DNA of 64,000 nucleotides from Peronospora farinosa (Eukaryota > Oomycota > Peronosporomycetes > Peronosporales > Peronosporaceae). Below, piece after piece: positions 10,596 through 22,280 of this stretch (position 1 is the stretch's first letter; every line of letters starts with the position of its first letter). The stretch covers positions 186,001 to 250,000 of the forward strand of contig CANTFK010000153.1 in NCBI GenBank assembly GCA_947646735.1, in the 5' to 3' direction. A program made the translations under genes and the position numbers. Below the pieces are notes generated by a model. The model saw only the letters and a list, made by a program, of their open reading frames with translations. It was not told the DNA's origin and made no database searches.

Positions 10596-13550
10596 CTAAA
10601 TGATATCAAACACCGCCTTGAGCTTAATGACGAGCTGCCAGTCTTCTTTCTGAAGATCTTCTCGAAAATTCTCTTTCAGTGCGTCAATACTCTGACGGGT
10701 CAAGCGGGACACCAGCTTGTTTTTGTGGTCAAAGTGACGGCCGTACATGACGCTGCCTTCGTTGTCTATCCGAACGGCCACCGATGCGCCCTTCTTAGCG
10801 CGGTCCACCTCCTTGTGCTCACGTTCGATGGATCCCACTTTGCCAACCAGAAACCCACCAGCAGACGGCACCACGAGAGGCGTACCCACCTTAAGGATAC
10901 CCTCTTCAATGTCGACACCGAGAATGATGGGATCCTTCTTGTTGAAAACGCACTCGGGAAGGATCTTGAGCACGCAGGGAAACACAGCGGTCTCTTCAAA
11001 TTCTTCACGGCGTGCCATACGGAAGTTGTCCATGTACGCCGTAAACTGATCGAACAAGTGGTAAATAATGTCAGCCGTGAAAATGCGCACGCCAAGCTCG
11101 GATGCCAGCTCAGTGGCGTCATTGTGGACCTTCACGTCAAATGCCAAAATTGTAGCGAATTCGGGCTGATGCTCGAGCTGCACAGAAGCTCGCATAACAT
11201 CCTTCTTGTGTACTGGACCAATGTTAACACAGGACACCGGAATGGGCGGGTCACACGTCCGCAAGAACTCCAGAAGCGCTTCCAGAGCGCCAAGAGTAGA
11301 AGCCTGAACCAATACACCGCGGCGGGTAGCCTTCACCGAGTCCAAAATGCTTGTCAGGTCGGACATGACAGAATCTTTTAGCTCCTCGACATCATCATCT
11401 GGGCCAACCACGTGAATCTGTGTACCGGCAACAGCTTTCTCAAGACCCTGCGCGCAAATCTTCACACCCATAGCAGCCTTCATCTTTTGATGGTGGATAT
11501 AATCGCCTTTAACGCGAATTTCTTTCATAGGGTGCGGAGTCAGTAATGAGCGAATAGTTGTCACAACAGGCCCATCTAATGTACACACAACAATAGTGGT
11601 GCCTTCTTCCAGTGTACCATTCACTAAAATCGTATCAATGGTCGTACCGAGACCCTCGATCACCTTCACTTCTAACACCGTACACTGCAAGATATCGACG
11701 AACGCCAATGACTTTGCCATACGCTCCTGCGTCAAACGAATCAGCATCATCAGCAGATCCGGCACACCCTCACCCGAAATAGCACTGGTAGGGATCAGCG
11801 AGACCGTGTGCGCCAAGTCTTTATTGCGCCAGTAGACCTCGGCGTTCAACTTCTGCTCAGCAAACTCCACAATAATTGCTTTCATGCGGTCCTCAAACTC
11901 GCGAATGACGTGCTCATTCTGGTGCTTAAGTGCCTCCTGAACGGGCATGTCGGGCATCGTCTTCCAGCCATAGCAACGATCGATCTTGTTAAGCGCCACA
12001 ACGAATGGTGCCTTCTTTTGGCGCAGCAGGCGCAGTGATTCCAGAGTCTGTGGCTCCAGACCGTGCATTATATCAACCACCAAAATAGCGATATCACAGA
12101 GTGATGAGCCACGATTACGCAGATTCGTGAACGATTCGTGACCGGGTGTATCGATCACAAGCAGACCAGGCAGCCGGAAATCCAGCTTCATTGTCTCGTT
12201 AAGCCGAGCCGTCTTCTGTTTTATAGCCTCTACAGGGAAGAAGGTCGCACCAATTTGTTGGGTAATACCGCCAGCTTCAGCATCCTGCACCTTGGTTTTG
12301 CGGATATTGTCGAGCAACTTCGTCTTACCAGTATCGACGTGACCCATGATACAGCAAATAGGCGAGCGCAGATTGTCCAGCGACACATTGGCTCGTGCGG
12401 CGGCCTCACGGTCGCGACGACGGTCGGCAGCCTCCTTCTTTTTGCGCTCAGCTTCGAGTTTAGCCTTGGAGCGCTGATGTTGCTCCTCAGCCTCCAGACG
12501 CATCTGCTCGGCCTGCTCCTCCTGACGCTTCTTTAGTGCAATACCCTGCTGACGCAGACGCTCCTGCTCCTTCTTCTGCTCCAGCACCAGCAAATCCTCG
12601 TCGCCATCACTGTCACCAGTAGCGCTTTCTTTAGCTTCCTGTAGCTTATCTTCTAGCGAGGCCACGACATCGCTGGCCTCCCAATCCTCGTCATCCCACG
12701 CGTCTGGGGCTTCGGCCTCCTCCTGTTGTTCCCCTGCGGCGTCCTCCGCCTCCTCTTCTTCATCAATTGCCTCCTCCTTCTTCAAAACAATTTTGTTTGG
12801 CTCGACCTTCTTTAAGTGAATCTCTTTATAGTTGTTGCTCTTCTTGTTCTTCTTTTTGTTATCGATATACACGACCGTCTTCTTCTCACCAGCATATTCC
12901 GGCACGAGACCCGCCTGTTGCATGGCCTCCAATGCCGCTTGAGCCTTTGCTGCCTTTTGCTTTTGGGCTTTAGTCATATACGTGCCTTCCTTCTTCTGCC
13001 GTTCAATCTTGGCAGCGCGTGCCTCCTTCTTCTTGCGGCGAATCTCCTCCTCCGCCTTAATTTCCGCCAGTCTTTTAGCTTCCTCTTCCTGCGCAAGACG
13101 TTCTTGCTCTAGACGTTCTTTCTCTAGACGTTCCTGCTCGGCTTTCAAGGCCGTCTGTCGCTCCATTAACGCCTTGGCTGCAGCTGACATGGGTCTCTTC
13201 TCGTCATCCTTCTTAGCGTCGACATTGGATTTCTTTTTGCCCTTTTTCTTCTTCTTCTTGTCGTCCTTTTTCTCACCTCCAATGGACGAAGTCACGCCTA
13301 ATGACGCTAGATAAGCAGCAGCGGCAGCAGCGGCAGCAGCGGCAGCATCCACATCCTTCTCTTGCTTCTTCTTCTTCTTCTTCTCCTCCTCCTCCTGCTG
13401 CTGCTTTGGTTCTTCCTCCTGCGTCTGCGGATGCTCTTTCGTTTTATCCCCAATAGGCATTAACTCATTTAAGAGGTCATCGAAATTGTCCGAGACGGCG
13501 GCCGTGGTCGCATTTTTCTTGACATTTTTCTTCCCCTTTTTCGGCGCCAT
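10596..13550 (-). CDS. eIF5B: Translation initiation factor eIF5B (IF2 family GTPase)
   Basis: eIF5B is the GTPase that promotes 60S joining at the end of cytosolic translation initiation. The open frame runs back to a TTG at 13,601, but the first ATG is at 13,550 (MAPKKGKKN), giving 984 aa, close to the family norm. The N-terminal ~390 residues are the expected low-complexity K/E-rich region with an alanine run and long charged helices. The GTPase domain follows: G1 GHVDTGKTKLLD (about 400), switch and G3 DTPGHES (about 467), G4 NKID (about 520). Domains II-IV follow, including the SVKATRRGVLVQASTLGALE region, and the end (QLVIKLKAVFDII) is typical. All GTP-binding motifs look intact. No intron is seen. 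Confidence 0.96.
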   Translation of the reverse strand: MAPKKGKKNVKKNATTAAVSDNFDDLLNELMPIGDKTKEHPQTQEEEPKQQQEEEEKKKKKKQEKDVDAAAAAAAAAAAYLASLGVTSSIGGEKKDDKKKKKKGKKKSNVDAKKDDEKRPMSAAAKALMERQTALKAEQERLEKERLEQERLAQEEEAKRLAEIKAEEEIRRKKKEARAAKIERQKKEGTYMTKAQKQKAAKAQAALEAMQQAGLVPEYAGEKKTVVYIDNKKKNKKSNNYKEIHLKKVEPNKIVLKKEEAIDEEEEAEDAAGEQQEEAEAPDAWDDEDWEASDVVASLEDKLQEAKESATGDSDGDEDLLVLEQKKEQERLRQQGIALKKRQEEQAEQMRLEAEEQHQRSKAKLEAERKKKEAADRRRDREAAARANVSLDNLRSPICCIMGHVDTGKTKLLDNIRKTKVQDAEAGGITQQIGATFFPVEAIKQKTARLNETMKLDFRLPGLLVIDTPGHESFTNLRNRGSSLCDIAILVVDIMHGLEPQTLESLRLLRQKKAPFVVALNKIDRCYGWKTMPDMPVQEALKHQNEHVIREFEDRMKAIIVEFAEQKLNAEVYWRNKDLAHTVSLIPTSAISGEGVPDLLMMLIRLTQERMAKSLAFVDILQCTVLEVKVIEGLGTTIDTILVNGTLEEGTTIVVCTLDGPVVTTIRSLLTPHPMKEIRVKGDYIHHQKMKAAMGVKICAQGLEKAVAGTQIHVVGPDDDVEELKDSVMSDLTSILDSVKATRRGVLVQASTLGALEALLEFLRTCDPPIPVSCVNIGPVHKKDVMRASVQLEHQPEFATILAFDVKVHNDATELASELGVRIFTADIIYHLFDQFTAYMDNFRMARREEFEETAVFPCVLKILPECVFNKKDPIILGVDIEEGILKVGTPLVVPSAGGFLVGKVGSIEREHKEVDRAKKGASVAVRIDNEGSVMYGRHFDHKNKLVSRLTRQSIDALKENFREDLQKEDWQLVIKLKAVFDII

Positions 13551-14474
13551 TTTGGCTGAAGATTGGTTTCTAGAAAATATAGGAAAATTTAGATCGGTCA
13601 ATCAATGGCTCACACGAATTTACCCAGTTTTTTAAATCAACCAAATCGGTAAAATCGATTTTACAAAATAAGGTGGTATACTAGGATTTGTCAAATACGT
13701 TTAAATGAAAATGCGGTATACTTACATTCGTGGAACCTTGCCTAAGGCACAAGGTTCATCGCGGTATCGGTACGAATGTCAGACCAGCGTGCGGCTCAAA
13801 CAGCAGCGTCCAGCTCATCCAGTCTAATGATTAGCTGAGTGACAAAATGTGCTAACGGGTTTTTTGTAATTGGTCTTGCCGAGTCTTCAAACAGAGATTC
13901 GTATTTGGTGAACGTGTATACAATATCTGACAAACCAACATGAAGAGAACAATCTGACAAAGACCGATGGCCTAGCTGTAGTCACTGAATTACAAAGTTA
14001 GGATTGCATTGTTTGTATGATCATCACGATCAATGACATGCGCTTATTCTTGCGTGCGTGGGGTAGGAATTAGAAACAAGTAGCCATAAGATGGTAGACG
14101 TAGTAACATCCTCGCAGCCTCGCTGCGATAAAGGAGCTCGTCTCAAATCCATCATTCATTACGAGCACGCAATTACTAACAACACAATCGAACAGCTTTC
14201 TTTTCACGACCCGATCAGTCATGTAATTGTTTGTCACCGTCCCAACCGTAGAGCCCAGCGCATATATCTCGTTATGAGCTCGCTATCCTCCGCGTCAATC
14301 CGATCACTTCGTTGTCAGATACCCACTCCACAGCACTTGAAGCAAAACAAAGATAACAGCTATCGTCGCTGATTTATCAGTTATAACATTCCTAGCAACG
14401 ATTCCGCTCCTGTCGCTAGATCGTCCAATCGCGTTATAGACTTCCGAGTTGATGTCCAAGTACCAGATCATTTT
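13551..14474. other. Intergenic region upstream of eIF5B
   Basis: AT-rich spacer with no convincing ORF; plus-strand frames such as 14,091-14,372 resemble no family. It should contain the eIF5B promoter. A TTTTCTAG just upstream of the eIF5B ATG looks like a 3' splice site, so an intron in the 5' UTR is possible but unproven. Confidence 0.4.
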
Positions 14475-14683
14475 GGGTATACATAGGCCACTCTGGCTAT
14501 CCATAGGCCACATTGGCTATCCATAGACACGTTAGTATCCATAGACCACCTGGGTATCCGTAGACCACCTGGAATCCATTTGGGCAACCATAGGCCACCT
14601 TCCTATCCATATGGCCATCTTATATATCCATAGACCACCTTGATTATCCATAGACAGCCTTCAATATCCTTCATTATCCATAA
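14475..14683. repeat. Degenerate ~24-bp minisatellite
   Basis: About nine imperfect copies of a ~24-bp unit with core TATCCATAGACCACCTTGG occur head to tail. The copies differ by substitutions and small indels (ATAGGCCACATTGG, ATAGACCACCTGGG and others). The array lies 3' of the ALY gene, between it and the eIF5B promoter. No coding capacity is evident. Confidence 0.8.
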
Positions 14684-15018
14684 CGATAATAATAACGACG
14701 TCACCACATAAAACAAACACTTCACTCCGTCCGCAGTTCGCTGGTATGGCGAAACAATGAACGCGTTTCGCCGGAGGTCCGATTTCAGGCTCATGGATAT
14801 GATTTATTCAAAGGGAACGCGTGTCGCGATGAAGCCATTCGCCTGCCTGTCCTGCCACGTGTCAGTGCTACATCAAACGCCCAGTCAAAGGTGGCGAATA
14901 CAAACACCGCTTGCCACGCGCACCCATTATATGCAAAACAGCTGCATAGTCGCCAGGGCTGAACTTTCCTTTTACTCGATTCACCCTGGGTCACAGAGCA
15001 TCCGCCAAGTCTTCCTAT

Positions 15019-16379
15019 CTATGCATCCTTCATGTACGAGTCCATCTCATTGTCCAATTCTTCGGCAGACTTGGATGGACCGGATTCACGGACGCTGTCG
15101 GATGCAAAGGTGCTTTCGTTAAAGAGACGCACCAACACGAACAGAAGAACGAACTATCTTACCCCTGTGTTCCCTTTTCATTACCACGTCCGCGGCGTCT
15201 GTTGCGGCGGCCCTTTGCCTGTTCGTTATCTTTGTGTCCTCTATAACAAAATCAAGCCTGTCAAAATCCATTGCCATATTTCACCGAAATGGTGGCGTAT
15301 ACTTGACTTACCCGAAAGACACCTTAAACTTGACATTCTTGTCGTCACTATTAAGTGCCGTTCCAAAAAGCCCGTTGCGAACGTTCTTGTCAGAGTCAAG
15401 CGTAATCTGCATCGGCTGACCATCCAGGGTACGTCCTACGATGTTTATGCAAGCGACGTTAGATTTTATATAATGGAAGCCTACAGCACTTAAACGTACC
15501 ATCGTATTGCTTAATGGCCTTGTCTGCGTCTGAGCGGCGGGAAAACCAGACACGAGCAATGCCCTTCGACCGACCCGAGCGATCGTAAACGATCTCAGCC
15601 TTGGACACTTCGCCAACCGTGCCGAAAAGCTCGCGCACCTCTTCCTCCAATATGTCGAATTTAAGATTCTTCACCAGGATCTTCGTGCCGGAACTCGCCG
15701 CATCCTTACCGCCAAGACGCGAAAGGATGGACGATCCACCTAGATGTCCGCCAGGAAATTCGTCAACCACTCATCAGTATAGCCGTACATTCTACAAAAA
15801 GCAATAAGCTTTTCCTCGCACCTTTCTTACCGCCCTTGACGGGCTTTTTAATAACCACTGAGCGCTTCTTGCCGCCGCGGTTGTTGCCGCTATCAGCAAC
15901 GTCGTCCAGATCTACGTCCATGTCGTCATCGTTGTCGCCGCGCTTTGAGATAGCAAGGAAGAGGCAGAAGGACACAATGCACGTGTAAAATTTCTGCACC
16001 AACGCTCTCAGCTAACAGCAGGCAGGCGCCATTGCTCCCCCAAAGCGAGGGACGACAGGGAAAACTCGTCCGTTTGTCTATCCGTCCGTCCATCGCAAAG
16101 GTAGGGAGCGAGGGTTTGCCTTCCGTAGCGTAAGGATACAAAGAGAAGGAAGAGAAAAAAGACTGAGACAGCTGCCTCTTAGCTCGTGACAACACTTACA
16201 GATCGCGAATAGGGCTGGTTCCGGCTGTTGTTGCGTCGGCGTCCGCCACGAATGGGCCCTGCCGCATCGTGATCCTTGTTGATCTTGGCCGGACGTGAGG
16301 ACGGGTTAGTGGCCTTAGTCTTCTTGCGGGCGATCAAATCGTCCAGACTCATGTCGAGGGAAGCAAGGATAGACGACAT
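15019..16379 (-). CDS. ALY/REF mRNA-export adaptor (THO complex subunit 4-like), six exons
   Basis: Nuclear RNA-binding adaptor that loads the mRNA export receptor. I reconstruct six exons: 16,379-16,200; 15,942-15,822; 15,769-15,500; 15,435-15,312; 15,240-15,163; 15,112-15,019. Five GT-AG introns of 257, 52, 64, 71 and 50 bp separate them, and the total of 867 nt codes for 288 aa. The N-terminal peptide MSSILASLDMSLDDLIARKK is the conserved REF-N box. An acidic patch and an R/G/K-rich linker precede the RRM in exons 3-4 (RNP2 ILVKNL, RNP1-like KGIARVWF). The basic RRNRRRGRG segment and the C-terminal REF box ending SAEELDNEMDSYMKDA complete the family architecture. Every junction keeps the frame and restores family motifs, which strongly supports the model. 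The 52-bp intron is the least certain. Confidence 0.92.
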
Positions 16380-16703
16380 CTTTTATCTTAGTCTCTAAAA
16401 AGTTACTTAAATGTAAAGAGAGTGGTAAGATCCTGCATGAACAGTATCAGAAAGGAAACAGTCAGCATTAATGAACTCTGGAAGGAATAAGTCTGTCAGA
16501 GAGAGCTTTGTTACACGCAGAGACGTCGTGGTTGAGGTCGTTTCGTACCTGAGAGTTTTTTCTTTAAATGAGCCACGAATCGACGAAAAACGTCGTTAAG
16601 GGGGGGAATGTTGCGCTACTTTTGATACCACCTTCAAGCGACATGTGATGTTGGCTATACTGTAAATATATTAACAGTCCAAAGAACTCAGACGACCTAA
16701 ACG
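16380..16703. other. Divergent intergenic region (ALY / V-ATPase assembly gene)
   Basis: These 324 bp lie between divergent starts at 16,379 (minus) and 16,704 (plus), so both promoters lie here. A G-run (GGGGGG) occurs near 16,600. No repeat or ORF is seen. Confidence 0.4.
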
Positions 16704-17786
16704 ATGAAGACGTTCCTAAGCGCTGCACTGTGTGGACTCATGGCTGCGACGTCAAACGTGTCAGCGTCTACCATGTTTGTTCACGTGCCGCTCGTTCTTT
16801 GGTCCCAGCGCCCGTACGTTTTGCCTTTTCTTTGCTATCAATAAGTAATGGAATCTTACAAGGTTTTGCCTGGTATTTTTACAGCATTTTTGCCGGATCT
16901 AACGCATATCTGAGCTATGAAATGAATGAAGTAGCAGTTGCGTCGACCTTAAAGCTTGTCATGACACGAGAAATGAGCACTGACAGCAAGGTATATGATG
17001 AACGATATGTTGGTATTGAGTACGGCTGGAATCTTTGCAACTGATGTCATGTTGCATCTACTACAGGGCGTGTTGAGCACCAAGAAGACTTTTTTTGAGC
17101 ATGCAGAAATACTGTGTTTGTTTCTATTGCCTTCGCTAGCCTTGGAGGACATGGCGCAGCTTTCGATAGGGACAGGCTTCTTTGTGCAGAACGCTGTCCA
17201 AAACTCAGTTTCGTCTGTGGTCATTCCTCAGACGACGCGCTCAAAGCCTCTTCTCTCCGAGATGACGAACGTGAAACCGCACATTGTTGGGGTCGAAGAC
17301 TTGGATATGTTTATTGCGTCTGCGGAGGGAAAGATGCTGTTTTCTAACGGCAACACGGATTTACTTGTGGTGCAGCTGCCAGAAACAATGCCTCTGTCTG
17401 ACGTCGATGCTGTCGTCAAGACAGCATCGAGCAACCTTAACGCCGCATCAGGTGGCAAGACGGACTTTGCTTTCACTGGTAACGAGGCTACATTGGTGGA
17501 GCTTGAGGAGCCGCTGGCCCGACGTCTTACCGCTCAAGCTAAGGCCAAGACGAACTCCACCCAGGCTGCAATTCTATGCGAAGCAGGTTACCTCGTCGGA
17601 TTCAGCGCAGTAGGCAAGGCCTACTGCTTCTCGCACTACGTGAACATCACACCCGACATCATGGCAGGTCTCCTCTTCGGCCTCCTTTTCATTTTTATGG
17701 CGTACATCGGTCTAAGTGTGCTGCATCAGATCCAGACGCCACAACGATACCCATTACAAGGAGCGCCACGCGGCAAGGAGTTTTAA
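16704..17786 (+). CDS. V-ATPase assembly/accessory protein, Ac45/BIG1 (Voa1) type, three exons
   Basis: A type I membrane protein of the secretory pathway expected to help assemble the V-ATPase V0 sector. Exons are 16,704-16,813, 16,885-16,990 and 17,067-17,786, with GT-AG introns of 71 and 76 bp, giving 311 aa. The first ATG opens a signal peptide (MKTFLSAALCGLMAATSNVSA). The luminal domain follows, including VVQLPE. The best diagnostic is the C-terminus: a luminal stretch NITPDIMAG leading into a single transmembrane helix and then IGLSVLHQIQTPQRYP, the conserved membrane-anchor signature of Ac45/BIG1 proteins. A short cytosolic tail ends the protein. The 3' end faces DPH4 across 110 bp. 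The family call rests mainly on the C-terminus; the luminal domain is divergent. Confidence 0.8.
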
Positions 17787-17896
17787 GGCGTCGATTACGG
17801 GCTTAAAGGTGCAATACGCGCACTGCGTTGAGAAACGAGATGCATGCAATGAAAATTATACATGTTCCTTTGTTGGCGACGTCTAGCTAATTGCTT

Positions 17897-18379
17897 CTAG
17901 TTAGCGCGCGTGTCCGGCAGCACTCGAATATGAAGCGAGCAGCCTATGCACGACACCACGTCCACACCGTCGTGTAGCTCGTCTTCTGTAATTTCATACA
18001 AGTCTCCGCAGCGGCACTGGTGCGTGTAAATCACCTCGTCGTCCTCGGCCTGCAAAACCTCCCGCTGCATGTCAGCGAGAGAGACCTCATCAGACACCAC
18101 CACGACCTCCTGCTCTCTCTTACGCACTAGCTTATCTTGCTGTAGTTCATCGTCGTACTGCTGTCTTAACTCTGCGTTCCGCAATGTTTCATAGGCCGCT
18201 TGCACGCTCAGAAACTGCTGTTCATTCTTAGCTACTGAGTCATCAGCATCCGAGCTGACGTCTTTCAGGCGCTTGTCTGGATGGTATTTACGGGCCACTT
18301 GGTGGTATGCGTGCCGTAATTCGTCAGTGCTGCAGGTGACTGCTACGCCAAGCACTTCATAGTAAGAAGGCAACGTCAT
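17897..18379 (-). CDS. DPH4: Diphthamide biosynthesis protein 4 (J-domain, CSL zinc finger)
   Basis: A small J-protein needed for the first step of diphthamide synthesis on elongation factor 2. The frame extends back to a TTG at 18,397, but the first ATG is at 18,379 (MTLPSYYEVLG), giving 160 aa, normal for the family. The N-terminal J domain has the HPD tripeptide at residues 33-35 and the helix III motif QAAYETLRN. The C-terminal DPH-type zinc finger shows CRCGDLYEI and then CIGC, i.e. both cysteine pairs. No organelle signal is visible. A retrotransposon remnant begins about 100 bp upstream of the start, so the promoter may be short or altered. Confidence 0.92.
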   Translation of the reverse strand: MTLPSYYEVLGVAVTCSTDELRHAYHQVARKYHPDKRLKDVSSDADDSVAKNEQQFLSVQAAYETLRNAELRQQYDDELQQDKLVRKREQEVVVVSDEVSLADMQREVLQAEDDEVIYTHQCRCGDLYEITEDELHDGVDVVSCIGCSLHIRVLPDTRAN

Positions 18380-18597
18380 GGAGTAAATTACTTGCAATAG
18401 TCTGCCCTTACACGAATTCCGTTCTTTGCATCCTGTCTGTGAGGATTGGCACCGAAAGGTTAAAGCCCTACCCCTATTTCAGTGATATTTTTTAAAAAAC
18501 TGCAGGAATGTATATATGTGCAGTGCATACCGAAATGCATGTATACTACCGCGAACTATACATTACTTAACCCAACGGGGTCGATGTTGTTAAATAA

Positions 18598-19669
18598 AGC
18601 GCCTCGGCCAGCAAATATCACGTTGGTGGCAGCTTCAGAAGCTATGCCAAGTGGTGGGTTCACTACAAAACGATTTCGAGTTTCGGTGATCGCAGAATTA
18701 AAAGAGTTCACAGGGCGAGACAGAGACGAAGATCGAGCCAGATGGTGGATCAGTAAAGTCAAATCTGCTTTCTTACGTGATCAAGCTCCTGACAACGAAA
18801 AATGTCTCGTATTTGTAGATCTGTTGACGGGACCGGCATGGAACTAATATAGCCAGCTGAGCCGATCGACTCGTCATCACTGGAAATCTCTATTGGAAAG
18901 TTTCATGATACAGTATGGAGGGTATGGCGTATCTGTCGGAAGACAATACTATCATGCAAGTAAACAACCAAATGAAACTTCATTGGAGTATCTGTATCGG
19001 CTAAATGTAAAAGCGATTAGAGCAGAAATTCCGATTCGAGAAGGAACGTCAGCCACCAGACGAGAACATGTGGAGCATTTTATCGAGACACTGGATGATC
19101 GCGATCTGGCGGAAAAGTTGACTTTATTACGTTTGAACGATGCTGATGACATGGAAGGAACTCTACAGGCGTATCAACGTATGGAGATTCGTCAAGGCAA
19201 GGCATCGATGGGATTCACTAAATTTCGTCAACGAGCCGCCCCTGCACCCGATCAAGCGTCAACTAAACCGGCTCGCGCAGTGGGAGCGATCCATATCGAA
19301 AACGGTAACAGTGTATCAGAGTCGGAATCGAGTGGATCTGAAGTAGAAGTGTACCGACGCCGTGTGTTTTCCGCGACGACGCATGCTCCGGCAAAAAAGC
19401 CGAGAGATTATCGTGATCGACAGAAAGAGATCGACAATCGTGATCGACAGAATGTGATCGATCACGGCATATGTCATGGTTACACTGACCCACCAAGAGC
19501 CTGCAACCATTGCGGATCGAAGAAACATGACGATTGTGGGTGTTGGAAACGGTTGACCTGTCAGAAATGTGGGCGCAAAGGACATCCTTCAGACAAGTGT
19601 TTTTTCGTCCTGCCTGTGGAGAGATGCACGAAGGGGGAAATTGCCCGATGGAAAAATTTTGTAATTTGA
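18598..19669 (+). pseudogene. Gag of the dual-RNase H gypsy element, with CCHC zinc knuckle
   Basis: The capsid-like part reads through a stop at 18,845-18,847 (after GPAWN) and then continues from about 18,851 to 19,669. The first part holds FTGRDRDEDRARWWISKVKSAF and the second TLLRLNDADDMEGTLQAYQR, both typical of gypsy Gag. A CCHC zinc knuckle (CQKCGRKGHPSDKC, CX2CX4HX4C) lies near 19,560-19,600, preceded by a second Cys/His-rich stretch. The in-frame stop shows the copy is inactive. Confidence 0.82.
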
Positions 19670-20039
19670 TTCGCCAATGGTACGTGCCGACCAAACACGC
19701 TGGGATGCTCCCGCCGAAGGCAGAGGAGATGTTAAGCTAGGACACTCGCCAGGTTGGAATCTGGTACGAGACGAGCGTTCTAGGCTTTGCATTTATGCAT
19801 TTGTTGAAAAGGGATTTACGGATCAAGAAGGTAACAAGCGGATCGATCCGATCAATACATGTGAGGATTCAAGTTATTTGCGTTACATTTCAAGTGTCGC
19901 GAAAGTTGACAAATTTTCCCGATCGCCTGCTAAGATGTAGCTCGACCTAGCGCCAGACGAATCAAGGGAATATTGGAAATACCACGCCCCAGGAAAATGG
20001 TTCAAGCAAGCTAAGTCAGTAATCCGAATCAACCATGAG

Positions 20040-20480
20040 AAGTCTACTATGCTATTTGATTCTGGAGCCGAAGTTTCGATCGTCGACACCACCTTTGCGC
20101 GTAAGGTAGGATGTGTCATTGACGAAAGCCAGAGGCAAGAATGTGTGGGAATCGGTGAGAATACCTATATGACCAAAGGACGAACCAAGATAAAAATCAC
20201 ATTGAATGGATCACTAGTGTACTATTTTGATGCCTGGGTAGGTGATCAAGTTGTGCAAGAAGCAATCTTGGGTATGGATTTCATGGTCCCGGCTGGGATT
20301 CGCTTGGATCTGGCAGATGGAACACTTTGTCTGCCTGATAAAGTTAGAATTCAATTGGCTGGACGAAGGCCTCCATACCAATCGAACAGACAGCCGATCA
20401 CGATCAACGATCAACATGTGGTGATCCCAGCAGGTGGATCGACGGAAATACGAATCGGTGCTGGTGCACCGAAATATTAG
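20040..20480 (+). pseudogene. Retroviral-type aspartic protease domain
   Basis: The frame begins with STMLFDSGAEVSIVD, the D-S-G active-site motif of retrotransposon aspartic proteases, followed by the flap-like region and the second hydrophobic motif AILGMDFMVPAGIRLDLADG (ILGMDFM). It is open for 143 codons. It is separated from Gag by about 370 bp of frameshifted sequence and from RT by about 1 kb of charged, D/Q/R-rich linker (20,566-21,370) that is itself open over 143 codons at 20,939-21,370. Confidence 0.82.
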
Positions 20481-21469
20481 CTTTGGGTGAGACGAGATAC
20501 CAACAGTCACAACAGGACCGGGGAAGATTAAATATCTGCAGCTAACTAATCTTAGTGATCGAGAAGTGATTGTGAATCACGGAGCTCCAATAGGTTGGTG
20601 GATGGCTGCGGATATGATACCTCGATCACCTGGATTTGTTTCGTTGGGGTCGCGTCGATATAATGAGTGGCAGACTCTGGCCTATGAAGCAGCTACAGAT
20701 CGGAAGGAAGAGCTCACTGATGAGCCAACAAGACCCATAGTTGATCACCCATCTTATCCGCTACCGACTAAAATTTGATGCGTCCAAGGAAGGGAGAGAA
20801 CGAGAAGATCGCAAAAGTGGAGAAGATTGCATCTCAATCGGATAAAGGCATGATCAACGTGGGAGTAAATCAAGATGGTACAGAAGATCAATGTTATCGG
20901 GAAAGTGAAGATCATCAGTCAAGACATTTGCGATCAATATGCTGAAAGAAATCGACAAGGTGGATTGTGTACAAGATCGATTAGATGAAACAATTGGTGA
21001 TATGACGAGGACAAAACTCAAAATTAGCGATCAAGACATAAAGGACCAAGATCAAGAACAGTTTACATGTGTGATCGATGCGACCAGAAAAGTGGGAGAG
21101 GTCGGTCGAATACCAGATCGATCGGATGAAGCAATTGAAGGTCTGACAAAGATCGGAGTCGACGATAACGATCAAGGACAGTCCTATCGAGTAAAAAATA
21201 AGTCCACTGCGATCGCAAACAAAGATGTCCCAACAGAAAAACCATCATCTGAAGAAGAAGTATATTCTCACGAGAGTGGTGACCTGTTTGCCGAAGATGT
21301 CGATCAGCATATGACGGTGTTGCCAGAAATTGTGATGTCTACGGTGAAAGTATCAATCGACGATATTTAAGTTGGCGACCCTGGAATATCATAATAGAAG
21401 ATTAAGAAAATCTACGACAATTAATTTGGAAGAATTGCCACGTACACATAGGGAAAGGTAATGCCCTAC

Positions 21470-22280
21470 CTCCCGCAGCACGTGGAGCAGTGTGTGACAT
21501 TAATGTTGGAGGAGCTAACCCGATCGCGCATAGATTGCGACCTTTGGCACTTAAATTTCGGAAGAAATTAGCTGATTTGATCAAGTTATTATCTGCCAAA
21601 ATCATTCGGCCATCTACATCGCCGTGAGCCTCACCAATTGTAGTGATTATTAAGAAGAAAGGCGAAGACATTTGATTATGTATCGATTATCGTAGGGTAA
21701 ACCAGTTGACCCGATCAATGGTATATCCTATGCCGCTGATCAGTAAATTACTACAAGACATGGATAAAGCGATGTGGTATTGTTCCTTAGATATGGCGAG
21801 TGGATTTTGGGTGGTTGAGATGACGGAACGAGCAAGGGAGATCTCTGCATTTATTACGCCGTATGGATTATATGAATAGTTACGTATGACTTTTGGCTTG
21901 AATAATGCTCCTCAGATTTACCAACGATTGATTGACAATGCTTGTATGGAATTCTGAAAATTGATACCAGCTCTGATCCCATCACTATCGAGTCATTAAA
22001 GAAGATTAACGTGTTTACCGACGGTGAACCGAATACGGATCCAAGACCGTCAGTGCTAGGTTGGCGCTCATATATTGATACCCGCCACATCGTGGACCTC
22101 CTTGTATGAGAAGGTGGAGCGTTTGTTGGAGGCGTGCGATAAGTGGAATTTGTCGATTAGTGTGGCCAAACGTTTCTGGGGACGTCGGAAAGTGGATTAT
22201 CTGGGTCATCAGGTTTCGTTTGCAGGATTAAAAGATCACCCCAAGGATTTGGGATCACTTGTAAATATACCGTTCCCTTA
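21470..22280 (+). pseudogene. Reverse transcriptase domain, broken
   Basis: In pieces the strand reads GGANPIAHRLRPLALKF, IVVIIKKKGEDI, LCIDYRRVNQLTRSM, YPMPLISKLLQDMDKA and WYCSLDMASGFWVVEMT, then FGLNNAPQIYQRLID, a clear gypsy RT. Stops interrupt it at several positions that look like former Trp or Arg codons. Where YIDD is expected (about 22,071) the sequence reads YIDT, so the catalytic aspartate pair is lost. The thumb region VDYLGHQVSF follows at about 22,193. Confidence 0.85.

Noticed and set aside
10542..11381. 279-codon plus-strand open frame
   Set aside because: It is antisense to the C-terminal part of eIF5B and follows its codon structure; no domain of its own.
14757..15122. 121-codon plus-strand frame
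   Set aside because: It runs antisense into the last exon of the ALY gene and shows no domain.
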